Shown: one piece after another, positions 7,906 through 15,926 of the stretch
Position numbering within the stretch: the stretch's first letter is position 1
Layout: each line of letters starts with the position of its first letter
Assembly (NCBI GenBank): GCA_013289835.1
Contig: JABCZG010000009.1
Coordinates: forward strand, 1-64,000
Direction: 5' to 3'
DNA length: 64,000 nt
From: Acidobacteriota bacterium
GTDB taxonomy: Bacteria > Acidobacteriota > Terriglobia > Acidiferrales > UBA7541
Translations under genes and position numbers: made by a program
The notes under the pieces: generated by a model
Seen by the model: the letters and a program-made list of their open reading frames with translations, nothing else
What the model was told of the DNA's origin: nothing
The model's database searches: none

Positions 7906-8252
7906 GGTGATGGCCATTTTTCGAAGCGCGATGCACATGTCGCCGCTGCCAGGAACACGCATCGAGCCTTTCCCTCAAGGCTCCGAAGTCTGCCCAGCGG
8001 TCCCACTCGCCGAGCGAACCTCTCGCTCGCCCCAACGTTCCCTTCGAACGTCGTGCATCTCCGTGTTTCGCGCCTCGCTCCTGCACTCATTGCAGCCCTC
8101 GCGATCATCATTCGCTCAAGAGACTTACGTCTTGGCTGCTTTATATGTGTTAGGGGACGCCCAAAACGGGAAACCGAGGGACACCCGTTGCTACGAACGC
8201 GGACACGCTACGCGTGGGCACTCAAGGAGAAGCAGATTAAAGTGAGAGAAAA
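7906..8252. other. Intergenic stretch without a convincing gene
   Basis: About 350 bases between the 105-aa gene and the end of nuoI. The ORFs here (for example minus 7541-8086) have an arginine-rich, low-complexity composition typical of shadow frames. A short hairpin CGAGCGA/TCGCTCG occurs near 8010. No clear terminator with a T run was seen. Confidence 0.4.
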
Positions 8253-8729
8253 TTACCGGGCAGTGGAAGTCGCGGCAGCGGGGGCGATCTCAAGAAGCTG
8301 CTCTTTGCGATAAACAAGAGAGTTGATGTCGTAGGTTGCTAGTTCAAAACCGTGGCCGTGCGTGATGGCATCCGTCGGGCACGCCTCCACGCAATAGCCG
8401 CAGAAAATGCAGCGCGAGTAATCAATATTGTAGACGCTGGCATAGCGCTCGCCCGCGGAAATGCGGCTCACGTCGGTGTTCTCCGCCGCCTCGATGTAGA
8501 TGCAATTCGCCGGGCACGCTGCGGCACAAAGAAAACATCCGACGCACTTTTCCAGGCCACTTTCATCGCGATGGAGGACGTGAATCCCGCGGTAGCGCGG
8601 CTGAAAATGGACGGCCTCGTACGGGTAATTCTCCGTGACCGTCTTACGAAACATATTTCGGAAGGTCACGCTGAAGCCCTTCACCAGCGCGCCAGCGGTC
8701 TCAACCACTTCCTGGATAATGGAAGCCAT
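8253..8729 (-). CDS. nuoI: NADH-quinone oxidoreductase subunit I (2x[4Fe-4S] ferredoxin type)
   Basis: Peripheral-arm subunit of complex I that passes electrons through clusters N6a and N6b. Two typical CxxCxxCxxxCP motifs are seen: 'CVGCFLCAAACPANCIYIEA' and 'CIFCGYCVEACPTDAI'. The flanking 'NYPYEAVHFQPRYRGIHVL' matches NuoI. The ATG at 8729 (MASIIQEVV) gives 158 residues; the longer ORF-track start adds a non-conserved extension. No other nuo genes are in the window, so this is an isolated copy, possibly supplementing a nuo operon elsewhere. It is followed on the other side by ypdA, also minus strand. Confidence 0.88.
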   Translation of the reverse strand: MASIIQEVVETAGALVKGFSVTFRNMFRKTVTENYPYEAVHFQPRYRGIHVLHRDESGLEKCVGCFLCAAACPANCIYIEAAENTDVSRISAGERYASVYNIDYSRCIFCGYCVEACPTDAITHGHGFELATYDINSLVYRKEQLLEIAPAAATSTAR

Positions 8730-8811
8730 GTGTAGAAGTCTAACAAACGCTGCAGAGCCCGGCAAATGCGCCCAAAAAAAAGCGCCCGGCAAACGGCTAC
8801 ACTCTTGCATC

Positions 8812-9783
8812 TCAGCCTTTTAGAGCGTCAATGATCTGCTTCCCGTGGAAGCGGCCATTTTCGATAAATATTTCGCTCGTGTGCCGCCCGCCGATAACCA
8901 CTCCTGCTAAATGGATCCCCGGCACGTTGCTTTCGAGTGTCTTCACGTCCAGCGCAGGCTTGCGGCTCTCGGGATCAAGCCGCACGCCGAGGCTCTCGAT
9001 GAAACTGAAATCGGGATGATATCCCGTTAACGCAAACACCTGCCGTGCCGGCAAGCGCTTTTCCCCGGCGCCGTTTGCGACGATCACTTCGTCCGGGGTG
9101 ATCTGTTTCACGTGCGTTTCGAACAACGCCTTCACTTGCCCTGCCTTGATCCTATTTTCGATGTCCGGCCGAACCCAATATTTGATCGTTGCGCCGAGAT
9201 CTTTATTCCGGTGCACCAGCGTGACGCGCGTGCCATTGCGATACAGATCCAGCGCCGCCTCCGCCGCAGAATTCTTACCGCCGATCACCACAACGTCTTG
9301 ATTCCAGAATTCGTACGGCTCCGTGTAATAGTGCGAAACGTGCGGGAGGTCTTCACCCGAAATCCCCATGACGTTCGGCAGATCGTAATATCCGGTGGCC
9401 ACTACAATTTTCTTGCCCTGATATCGCTCTTCGATTCCCTTCTCCGTTTTTGTGACTACCGTGAAATTCCCATCCTGCCCATCCACGCGCAAGACCCGTT
9501 CATACAAGCGCAATTCCAGTCCGTAATGCTCGGCAGCCTTCCTGTAATACTTCAGCGCCTCAACGCGCACCGGTTTCTCTGCTGCTGAGACTAGAGGCAA
9601 ATCCCCGATCTCCAGCAATTCCGGCGTCGTGAAAAACACCATGTTCGCGGGATAGTGAAAGATCGAATTGCACAGGCATCCCTTATCAATCACCAAGGGA
9701 CGCATTCCTGCGCGCTTGGCTTCGATCGCAGTAGCAAGGCCAGTAGGCCCTGCTCCGATGCAGATAATGTCGTAGGTCGCCAT
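8812..9783 (-). CDS. ypdA: YpdA-type FAD-dependent NAD(P)H disulfide reductase
   Basis: A 323-residue flavoprotein of the low-molecular-weight thioredoxin-reductase-like type. FAD-binding 'DIICIGAGPTGLATAIEA' is at the N-terminus, 'KGCLCNSIFHYPANMVFF' follows, and a second Rossmann motif 'DVVVIGGKNSAAEAALDL' binds NAD(P)H. The single cysteine region near residue 36-38 rather than a CxxC active site is typical of YpdA, the bacillithiol-disulfide reductase. That role is known for Firmicutes; whether this organism makes bacillithiol cannot be seen here. It lies 82 bases upstream of nuoI on the same strand. Confidence 0.82.
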   Translation of the reverse strand: MATYDIICIGAGPTGLATAIEAKRAGMRPLVIDKGCLCNSIFHYPANMVFFTTPELLEIGDLPLVSAAEKPVRVEALKYYRKAAEHYGLELRLYERVLRVDGQDGNFTVVTKTEKGIEERYQGKKIVVATGYYDLPNVMGISGEDLPHVSHYYTEPYEFWNQDVVVIGGKNSAAEAALDLYRNGTRVTLVHRNKDLGATIKYWVRPDIENRIKAGQVKALFETHVKQITPDEVIVANGAGEKRLPARQVFALTGYHPDFSFIESLGVRLDPESRKPALDVKTLESNVPGIHLAGVVIGGRHTSEIFIENGRFHGKQIIDALKG

Positions 9784-9833
9784 ACGAATTTCAGTCTGCC
9801 GGGAGTTTTTGAGAATTGCAAATCGAACGAATC

Positions 9834-10169
9834 TTACTGCCTGCCCGCTGAGGTGAGAATTCCGTTCAGTTCCTCTTGGAAGGCATCGAGCTCATTCAGC
9901 CTTTCCGCCGTCGCTTCCAGCTCGTTTTTCTTCCAAACAAACACTTCGCCTGAGCCGCGCTTCAACTTCACGCTTAGGTTTCCCCCGACCAAATACGACG
10001 GTGCAGCCGCCAACTTCAAGCCCCCCTGTGCGACCGGCGCAAGCACGGCGGCGCACTCGCCCTTCTTGATGCAAATGACGTTTTCGTATGGCGGAATGGT
10101 GATAGGGCGAAAACCAGCTTCGAGAAGCCGCTCGATGATCTTCATTTGCTGCGGGGAAAGTTCAACCAT
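9834..10169 (-). CDS. Conserved small protein, unknown function
   Basis: 111 residues, ATG start (MVELSPQQMKIIERLLEAGF). The body 'AGFRPITIPPYENVICIKKGECAAVLAP' and a beta-rich middle end in an amphipathic C-terminal helix 'ATAERLNELDAFQEELNGIL'. There is no signal peptide or membrane helix, and no family is recognised. Its position, 51 bases after parB and 50 before ypdA on the same strand, suggests membership of the parA-parB transcript. The ordinary composition makes it a credible gene. Confidence 0.6.
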   Translation of the reverse strand: MVELSPQQMKIIERLLEAGFRPITIPPYENVICIKKGECAAVLAPVAQGGLKLAAAPSYLVGGNLSVKLKRGSGEVFVWKKNELEATAERLNELDAFQEELNGILTSAGRQ

Positions 10170-10220
10170 TGAGATGATTCGCCGAGACTCTGCTGCCGTG
10201 CCCGATCGCGGACCGATTAC

Positions 10221-11045
10221 TTACGCCGCCGTCGAGTCGGCGGTTTCCGTGGAAGACCCTTCAAGCTGCGTCAAAATTTCCCGCAAAGTAGTAATCAGCT
10301 CTTCCCGCGAAACGTGGCTCTTCTTGAACTGAATCCGGAACTTGAACGTCTCGCTTTGCGGCTCAAAATTAAAGATGAACGGACGCGGACGTTGCGGCCC
10401 AGCCTGCTCCTCCCGCCGTTCGCGCCGCGCCTCATCGCGCGTCAATCCGCCCTGCATGATGCGGTGGAACATCTCAATCATCTTCTTTTCGGTGGGTTGC
10501 CGCGCGATCTGGAGAAGCAACGACTTTGACATGATGCCCTGGTCAACACACTTCTTGCGCAGCGAATCCGGGATATTCCGCAGCGACAGTGTCTCTGTAA
10601 CCGACGACCGCGCCCGCCCAATCTTCCTGGCGATGTCTTCATGCGTGTACTCGAATTGGGTCCCCAGTCGATGCAATCCGTCCGCTTCTTCAAACGCCGT
10701 CAAATCCTTCCGCTGAATGTTTTCAATCAAGCCGATTTCGAGCGTCTCCGCATCATCCGCCGTCTTCTCGATGCACGGCACCTCCCGCAGCCCCGCCGCC
10801 CGCGACGCGTGATACCTCCGTTCCCCGGAGATGATGTAGAAGCAGTCCTCCCTCGGCACGAACCGCACCAGCAACGGCTCCAGCACGCCCTTTTCGCGGA
10901 TGGATTCCGTGAGTTCGCGCAAATCGCCCAGCGCCTTGCGCGGTTGGTCCGGGTTCGGCCGGATTTGGTCCACGCGGATCATCCGCCCAACCGCCGCCCC
11001 GCTGTAACTCGTCAGCGATTCGACGTAGTGCGCGTCATGCCGCAT
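10221..11045 (-). CDS. parB: Chromosome-partitioning protein ParB
   Basis: ParB/Spo0J CTPase and DNA-binding partner of ParA in chromosome segregation. The N-terminal ParB domain shows 'IRVDQIRPNPDQPRKAL', the CTP-binding box 'IISGERRYHASRAAGL' and 'IGLIENIQRKDLTAFEEA'. A helix-turn-helix 'THEDIARKIGRARSSVTETL' follows. ATG at 11045 (MRHDAHYVES) is used. The 352-residue ORF-track version extends into parA and is not credible. The start overlaps the parA stop by 11 bases, which suggests translational coupling. No good parS site was found in the window. Confidence 0.92.
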   Translation of the reverse strand: MRHDAHYVESLTSYSGAAVGRMIRVDQIRPNPDQPRKALGDLRELTESIREKGVLEPLLVRFVPREDCFYIISGERRYHASRAAGLREVPCIEKTADDAETLEIGLIENIQRKDLTAFEEADGLHRLGTQFEYTHEDIARKIGRARSSVTETLSLRNIPDSLRKKCVDQGIMSKSLLLQIARQPTEKKMIEMFHRIMQGGLTRDEARRERREEQAGPQRPRPFIFNFEPQSETFKFRIQFKKSHVSREELITTLREILTQLEGSSTETADSTAA

Positions 11046-11835
11046 CTTCAGCGTGATGGGTAGCCCGATTCTCTTCGACACGATGGATAACCTCCGCAGC
11101 GAGTTTCTTATACTCGACCGCCCCAGGCGACTTCGGTGCAAATGTAAAAATCGTTTCCTTGTACGCCGGGCTCTCTTCCAAGCGTACGTTCTTGGTGATT
11201 TTTGTCTTGAACAGCACTTCGCCAAACACCGAACGAATTTGCCCGTGCGTATCTTTCGAGATATTCGTGCGCTTATCAAACAACGTAATCACCACGCCCA
11301 GAACTTTCAGACCCGGATTAGGCCGTGCGCGAATTCGCTCGTAGGTTTCCAGCAGATCGTCCGTGCCTTCAATCGCAAAATAAGCCGCCTGGATGGGCAC
11401 CAGCAGATGCGTCGAGGCCACCAGCGCGTTAACCGTCAATATTCCCAGAGACGGCGGCGTATCGAGAACCACATAATCGTAATCCTTCAGGACCGGCGTC
11501 AGCGCATCTTTCAATTTGAACGGCGCATCGAACTGCCCCGCGAGAACCTGCTCCAACTTCGCCAGCGCCAGGCGTCCCGGCCCGAGAAACAGCAGCGGAT
11601 CTTTCGTCGGTTTGATGGCAGCGCTCATCGTCACCCGGCTGTCGCTCAGCACGTCGAACATGCTGGTGGAAATTTCGCCGGAGTCATAAAACGCGATCGT
11701 CGAATTGGCCTGCGGATCGAGGTCAATCAACAGCGTGCGCTTGCCGCGAATCGCCAGCGCCGCCGCCAAATTGATCGCCGTCGTGGTCTTCCCGACGCCG
11801 CCCTTCTGATTCGCTACCGTGATGATGGCCGTCAT
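11035..11835 (-). CDS. parA: Chromosome-partitioning ATPase ParA (Soj)
   Basis: Walker-type ParA ATPase working with ParB to segregate origins. It has the deviant Walker A 'NQKGGVGKTTTAINLAAAL' near residue 10, Walker A-prime 'LLIDLDPQANST' and Walker B 'VVLDTPPSLG'. The ATG at 11835 (MTAIITVAN) follows a GGAGG site; the longer ORF-track start is not needed. 266 residues is normal for the chromosomal type without an N-terminal regulatory domain. It is the first gene of a minus-strand run parA-parB-(111 aa). Confidence 0.94.
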   Translation of the reverse strand: MTAIITVANQKGGVGKTTTAINLAAALAIRGKRTLLIDLDPQANSTIAFYDSGEISTSMFDVLSDSRVTMSAAIKPTKDPLLFLGPGRLALAKLEQVLAGQFDAPFKLKDALTPVLKDYDYVVLDTPPSLGILTVNALVASTHLLVPIQAAYFAIEGTDDLLETYERIRARPNPGLKVLGVVITLFDKRTNISKDTHGQIRSVFGEVLFKTKITKNVRLEESPAYKETIFTFAPKSPGAVEYKKLAAEVIHRVEENRATHHAEDAA

Positions 11836-12081
11836 CTGTTTCTGCCTCCGACCGCATATCCTGGCCGAGCGCGAAGAGCGCACGCATCCGCAAGACGCCG
11901 CGTCCCGGCAACTGCCTTCCTATATATGGGTGCCGGCCGCAGAAAACCCCAAGGCCTAGGCTAACTCTACGTTTTCAACTGGTTGATTGGCAAGGAAAAA
12001 GTGGTGGAGCCACCGCTCTGTCAGTGGAAATCGCCGTCGAGTGAACTCGGCCCGGCGGGCGCCGGACCGCGCAAACTCAAA

Positions 12082-12471
12082 CTAAAAATCCAGTCCCCAA
12101 AAATCCAGCGGTGGTTCCTGAAGCTCCAGGCCTAATTCCCAGCCCTTTCGGCCCTCATGTCCGCGCCACACCAGGACGGCTTCGCATGAAATCTGATTGA
12201 TCAGATTCACGAGCCGCAGCCGCTGTCCCACTGTGAAACCTTGCGGCACCACGGCAAGGCAGCCCTTCGGCCCGATGTCCACTGTGTAGCCTTCCGCTCG
12301 CAGGTTATGACCTGCTTCGCTCCACTCCACAGCCACCGCCACGCGCGAATTCACTCGTCCGGTCCCGCGAATTTGCCTCATCCGAGCGTCAAAAGCTGCA
12401 TCCTGTACGAGCGGCACCAGCGTCTCCTCATGCCTAGAGCCGGGGACATCCCAACCTCGTCCCAAATCCAC
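12082..12471 (-). CDS. PilZ domain protein
   Basis: A small single-domain protein. The region 'RVNSRVAVAVEWSEAG' followed by 'EGYTVDIGPKGCLAVVP' corresponds to the RxxxR and (D/N)xSxxG motifs of PilZ c-di-GMP receptors. The second motif is DIGPKG here, with P where S is usual, so c-di-GMP binding is uncertain. The C-terminus 'GWELGLELQEPPLDFWGLDF' fits the last strand of the barrel. GTG at 12471 is the ORF-track start; ATG at 12381 would give a minimal domain. Two more PilZ genes follow on the other strand. Confidence 0.65.
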   Translation of the reverse strand: MDLGRGWDVPGSRHEETLVPLVQDAAFDARMRQIRGTGRVNSRVAVAVEWSEAGHNLRAEGYTVDIGPKGCLAVVPQGFTVGQRLRLVNLINQISCEAVLVWRGHEGRKGWELGLELQEPPLDFWGLDF

Positions 12472-12790
12472 TCCCCCGACTCACGATCTGTCAGCGGCAA
12501 ACCGCGGAAACTCAACGGCTTTCGCAGGCTACGAACGATCGCCGTTAGCGTCAATGGAACTCGCCTACCAGTACGGCGCGGGAGTTACCCCAGCGGCCCC
12601 CCAACTCACCTCCACAGCGCTTTCCAAGATATCCCCAGGACGAGCCAAGTGGCCCACTCTTGGTACCAACGAAATCTTGACTCTTTGTAATACCGAGTAC
12701 GAGATTGAGCCTTGCCATGCCCCCGATTCAGCACACACTGATTCTCCCCCCTTTGTTGCCCTCGCCAGCCTTCGCGTTCAAGGAGCACTC

Positions 12791-13147
12791 ATGGAATTCT
12801 TTACCGCCGATCGGCGGTCGTCTCATCGTCTGCAATTCAAAACCGCTCTGCGAGTCCGCGTCTGGAAATCCGGCTCCACTGAGCAACGCACCGAATCCGA
12901 AAATCTTTCGGAACGAGGAACCTTTTTCGCCACCGATGCGCCATTCGCCATCGGTTCGCCACTCGAGATCCTTTTGAAAATGCCTCAAGAGATCACCGGC
13001 AAACCCGCCACCGAATGGAAGTGTACCGGCCACGTGGTTCGCCTCGAGCCCCGCGATTCTCCCCGCGGCAAATTGGGCGTTGGCGTGCAATTTGATTGCT
13101 ATGAAATCTTGCGAGCGCAGCCACCTCCGCCGCGCGAGTCGATATGA
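12791..13147 (+). CDS. PilZ domain protein
   Basis: A 118-residue single PilZ domain. It has 'FTADRRSSHRLQFKTALRVRVW', with RxxxR in 'RRSSHR', and 'ESENLSERGTFFATD', matching the N-x-S-x-x-G box. The C-terminal strands 'CTGHVVRLEPRD' and 'KLGVGVQFDCYE' complete the barrel. It is probably a c-di-GMP-binding effector or adaptor. ATG at 12791 is chosen for the AAGGAG site just upstream; the 197-residue ORF start is not supported. A REC-PilZ gene follows after 33 bases, likely in the same operon. Confidence 0.75.
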   Translation: MEFFTADRRSSHRLQFKTALRVRVWKSGSTEQRTESENLSERGTFFATDAPFAIGSPLEILLKMPQEITGKPATEWKCTGHVVRLEPRDSPRGKLGVGVQFDCYEILRAQPPPPRESI

Positions 13148-13180
13148 CCGGCATCCTGCGGAGAGTCCTATGAGGATATT

Positions 13181-13867
13181 GTGCAAAAACGCGCTCTAAT
13201 CGTGGACGACGAACCGGCAACCTGCGAGCTCATCGGCAAAATCTTGCATTCCGCTGGCATGGCAGCATTGACCGTTACCCGGAGCACCGAAGCCCCCGGC
13301 CTTCTCAATGAAGGAAAGTTTGATGTCGTCTTCCTGGACTTGCACATGGCCTCTCCCGATGGCATCGAACTCGCCCACTTCATGCGTTCTTCGAAGTTTA
13401 ATCGCGTGACCCCAATCATCTTGATTAGCGACGATCAGCGCCCCAGCGCCGTGTCCATCGGTTTTGCCGCGGGAGCAAATTTCTTTATCTACAAACCGAT
13501 TGACAAAGACCGCCTCAAAAAGCTCCTGCAAGCCACGCAAGGAAATATGGAGCACGAACAGCGCCGCACCCGCCGCATACCTCTGCGCTCCGCTGTCCGG
13601 CTCAAGTTCGGCGACGACGAAATCGAAGGGGAAACCATCGACGTCAGCATGAGCGGCCTTCTCGTCAGGGCACCCCTTACTGCTTCGCTTGGTTCTTCGG
13701 TCCGCGTCAGCTTGCAACTCACACCGCGGGGCAAGCCCGTAATGGGTGTCGGTTCGGTCGTCCGCCTCCTCGACGGAAACCAGATGGGCATTCAGTTGGA
13801 CCAGCTTCCACTTGCGGAGAGCGAGCGCTTGCAGGAATTTCTCCTCCCCATGATTCTCGACGCATAG
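13181..13867 (+). CDS. Response regulator with REC and PilZ output domains
   Basis: Residues 1-120 are a receiver domain: acidic pocket 'IVDDEPATCEL', phospho-acceptor Asp in 'VVFLDLHMASPDGIEL', and 'ILISDDQRPS' with the conserved Lys in 'FIYKPIDKDRL'. Residues 125-228 are a PilZ domain with 'RRTRRIPLRSAVRLKF' and 'GETIDVSMSGLLVRAP'. The protein thus joins a phosphorelay input to a likely c-di-GMP-binding output. No histidine kinase is next to it. The start is GTG after GAGGA. It is the second PilZ gene in a row on this strand. Confidence 0.88.
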   Translation: MQKRALIVDDEPATCELIGKILHSAGMAALTVTRSTEAPGLLNEGKFDVVFLDLHMASPDGIELAHFMRSSKFNRVTPIILISDDQRPSAVSIGFAAGANFFIYKPIDKDRLKKLLQATQGNMEHEQRRTRRIPLRSAVRLKFGDDEIEGETIDVSMSGLLVRAPLTASLGSSVRVSLQLTPRGKPVMGVGSVVRLLDGNQMGIQLDQLPLAESERLQEFLLPMILDA

Positions 13868-14002
13868 CCTCAAGCTGCCCCGCCAGCCTAGGGTCAAAAA
13901 TTTCCGTCTCTTGATGTTTTGCCATTTCCACTTGAATTTGTGCGTCGTCGGTTTGCTCCTTTTCTTCACCCCGCATACACTCTTTCATCTCGTTCCGCGC
14001 CG

Positions 14003-15379
14003 ATGATTCAGCTCCAAACACTTCGCACTGAGCTTCGCCCCACCTTGCGGCTGGCCGTTCCGCTCGTCCTCGCCGAACTCGGCTGGATGAGCATGGCCAT
14101 CGTGGACACCATGATGGTCGGTCATTTGCCCAACAGCGCCACCGCCATGGGCGCTGTCAGCCTCGGCTCCAACATTTTCATCGTCCTCGCTCTTTTCGGC
14201 GGCGGTTTGCTTCTGGGCTTGGACACTCTCGTCTCGCAAGCATTTGGCGCCGGCCAGCGCGAAGACTGCCATCGTTCTTTGGTGAACGCAATCTACCTGA
14301 GCATCGCGCTAACACCGTTCCTCGCCGCCCCGGTCTGGCTGCTTCCTTCTCTTCTTGGCGGAATGCAAGTCGATCCCGGCGTCTTGGCGCTTGCGATTCC
14401 CTACAGCAAAGCTCTCGTCGCTGGACTCTTCCCGCTTCTTCTCTATTTCGCCGTGCGCCGCTGCCTGCAAGCCATGAACATGGTGAAGCCCGTGGCGTTC
14501 GCACTGATCAGCGCAAACATCGTCAACGCCCTCGGCAACTGGATCCTGGTCTATGGAAAGTTGGGTGTGCACGCGATGGGCACAGTCGGCTCCGGCTGGT
14601 CCACGGCAATTGCCCGGACGTACATGGCCAGCGTGCTGGTCGGTTACCTGCTGTGGTACGACCGCAAACATCGCACCGAACTTCTGAGAACTCCCGTGGA
14701 TATTGATCTGCCGCGCATCCGCCGGCTCATCACACTGGGACTGCCGGCCGCCCTCCAATTCACTTTGGAGAGCGGCGTCTTCGCTCTAGTCACTGCGCTC
14801 ATTGCCCGCTTGGGCGCTGTGCCTCTGGCCAGCCACCAGATTGCGCTAAACACCGTGGCCTTCACCTATATGGTGCCGCTCGGAGTGGCCTCCGCCGCAG
14901 CAGTGCGTGTGGGCCAGGCCCTAGGCCGCAAAGATCCTCGCGGCGCGGGCGACGCGGGAGGCACGGCAATTCTTCTTGGCGCCGCATTCATGACCTGCGC
15001 CAGCGCCGCGCTTCTTCTATTTCCCCGTTGGATCGCCCGCATGTACACGCCCGACGAAGTCGTAATCCGGAGCACTTTCCACCTTCTTGCCGCCGGCGCT
15101 GCCTTTCAATTGTTCGACGGCATTCAGACCGTTGCCACCGGCGCGCTTCGCGGCGCAGGCGATACCCGAACGCCGATGTTCTGCCACTTCACCGCCTATT
15201 GGATCATCGGCCTCCCGCTCGGCGCATGGCTCTGCTTCCGCCGCGGCTGGGGCGCTTTCGGCCTCTGGGCCGGCCTGAGCCTCGCTCTGATTTTGATTGG
15301 TATTGTCTTGCTGTTCGTCTGGCGGCGCATGGTCCGCCGCCTGCTGCTTTCAGCTCAAGTGAACCCTGCGCCAGTTTGA
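14003..15379 (+). CDS. MATE family multidrug/Na+ efflux transporter
   Basis: An inner-membrane antiporter of about 458 residues with twelve predicted helices. The MATE signature is seen in both halves, e.g. 'LVLAELGWMSMAIVDTMMVGHL', 'GLDTLVSQAFGAGQREDCHR', 'LESGVFALVTALIARLGAVPLASHQIALN' and 'DGIQTVATGALRGAGDTRTPM'. It is closest in style to the NorM/DinF group, which exports cationic drugs in exchange for Na+ or H+. ATG 14003 (MIQLQTLRTELRP) is used; the ORF-track start lies 84 bases upstream and adds a non-conserved segment. Confidence 0.9.
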   Translation: MIQLQTLRTELRPTLRLAVPLVLAELGWMSMAIVDTMMVGHLPNSATAMGAVSLGSNIFIVLALFGGGLLLGLDTLVSQAFGAGQREDCHRSLVNAIYLSIALTPFLAAPVWLLPSLLGGMQVDPGVLALAIPYSKALVAGLFPLLLYFAVRRCLQAMNMVKPVAFALISANIVNALGNWILVYGKLGVHAMGTVGSGWSTAIARTYMASVLVGYLLWYDRKHRTELLRTPVDIDLPRIRRLITLGLPAALQFTLESGVFALVTALIARLGAVPLASHQIALNTVAFTYMVPLGVASAAAVRVGQALGRKDPRGAGDAGGTAILLGAAFMTCASAALLLFPRWIARMYTPDEVVIRSTFHLLAAGAAFQLFDGIQTVATGALRGAGDTRTPMFCHFTAYWIIGLPLGAWLCFRRGWGAFGLWAGLSLALILIGIVLLFVWRRMVRRLLLSAQVNPAPV

Positions 15380-15424
15380 TCGCGGAATCGTTCAGAACGC
15401 GACGGTCAATGACGTACTAACGAA

Positions 15425-15910
15425 CTACATCTTGTAGCGGCCAAGGTCGTCGTCAGAGAGACCTTCCAGCCAGTTGCGCAGCTGCTCGTTGGTATTCCGC
15501 TCGGAGATCGCACTGGAAATCTTCGAGCTCTTCAGCACTTCTTCGTCCACGAAGATCGGGCAGTCCATGCGCAGCGCCAGCGCCAGCGCATCGCTCGGCC
15601 GCGAATCGATGGTCATCATCTGCCCTTCGCGCTCCACCCAGATCATCGCGTAAAACGTGTCGTCCTTCAGATCGTTCACCACGATTTTCTGCACGCGCAC
15701 ATCGAGCCCCAGCAGGAAATTCTTCAGCAAGTCGTGGGTCATGGGGCGAGGTGTCTGGACTTTTTCAATTTCCAGCGCAATGGCGTTCGCTTCGTACACG
15801 CCCACCCAGATGGGCAGAATCGCCTGGCCCTGCACATCTTTCAGCACCACGATGGGCATGTTCGTGACGGGATCCATCATCAGGCCACGGATCTTCATCT
15901 CCACTTCCAT
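15425..15910 (-). CDS. Bifunctional nuclease family protein (DUF151)
   Basis: 161 residues matching the BFN/DUF151 family: 'MKIRGLMMDPVTNMPIVVLKD', 'LPIWVGVYEANAIALEIE', 'TPRPMTHDLLKNFL' and 'IDSRPSDALALALRMDCPIFV'. Homologues have been described with RNase and DNase activity, but the cellular role in bacteria is poorly defined. The start is ATG 15910 after GGGGAGG. It lies 16 bases downstream of miaB on the same strand and is probably co-transcribed, a pairing that hints at RNA metabolism. Confidence 0.85.
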   Translation of the reverse strand: MEVEMKIRGLMMDPVTNMPIVVLKDVQGQAILPIWVGVYEANAIALEIEKVQTPRPMTHDLLKNFLLGLDVRVQKIVVNDLKDDTFYAMIWVEREGQMMTIDSRPSDALALALRMDCPIFVDEEVLKSSKISSAISERNTNEQLRNWLEGLSDDDLGRYKM

Positions 15911-15926
15911 CGAGGCCTCCCCAAGT

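Noticed and set aside
7541-8086. 181-aa minus-strand ORF
   Set aside because: Overlaps the better supported 105-aa plus gene with its AGGAGG site and has an Arg/Gly-rich shadow composition.
9095-9125. parS-like sequence TGTTTCACGTG in ypdA
   Set aside because: Only the half-site is perfect; the other half (CGTTTC) does not match TGTTTCACGTGAAACA, so it is unlikely to bind ParB as a parS.
10221-11279. 352-aa version of ParB
   Set aside because: The first 78 residues are basic low-complexity translation of the parA 3' end; ATG 11045 begins the conserved ParB sequence.
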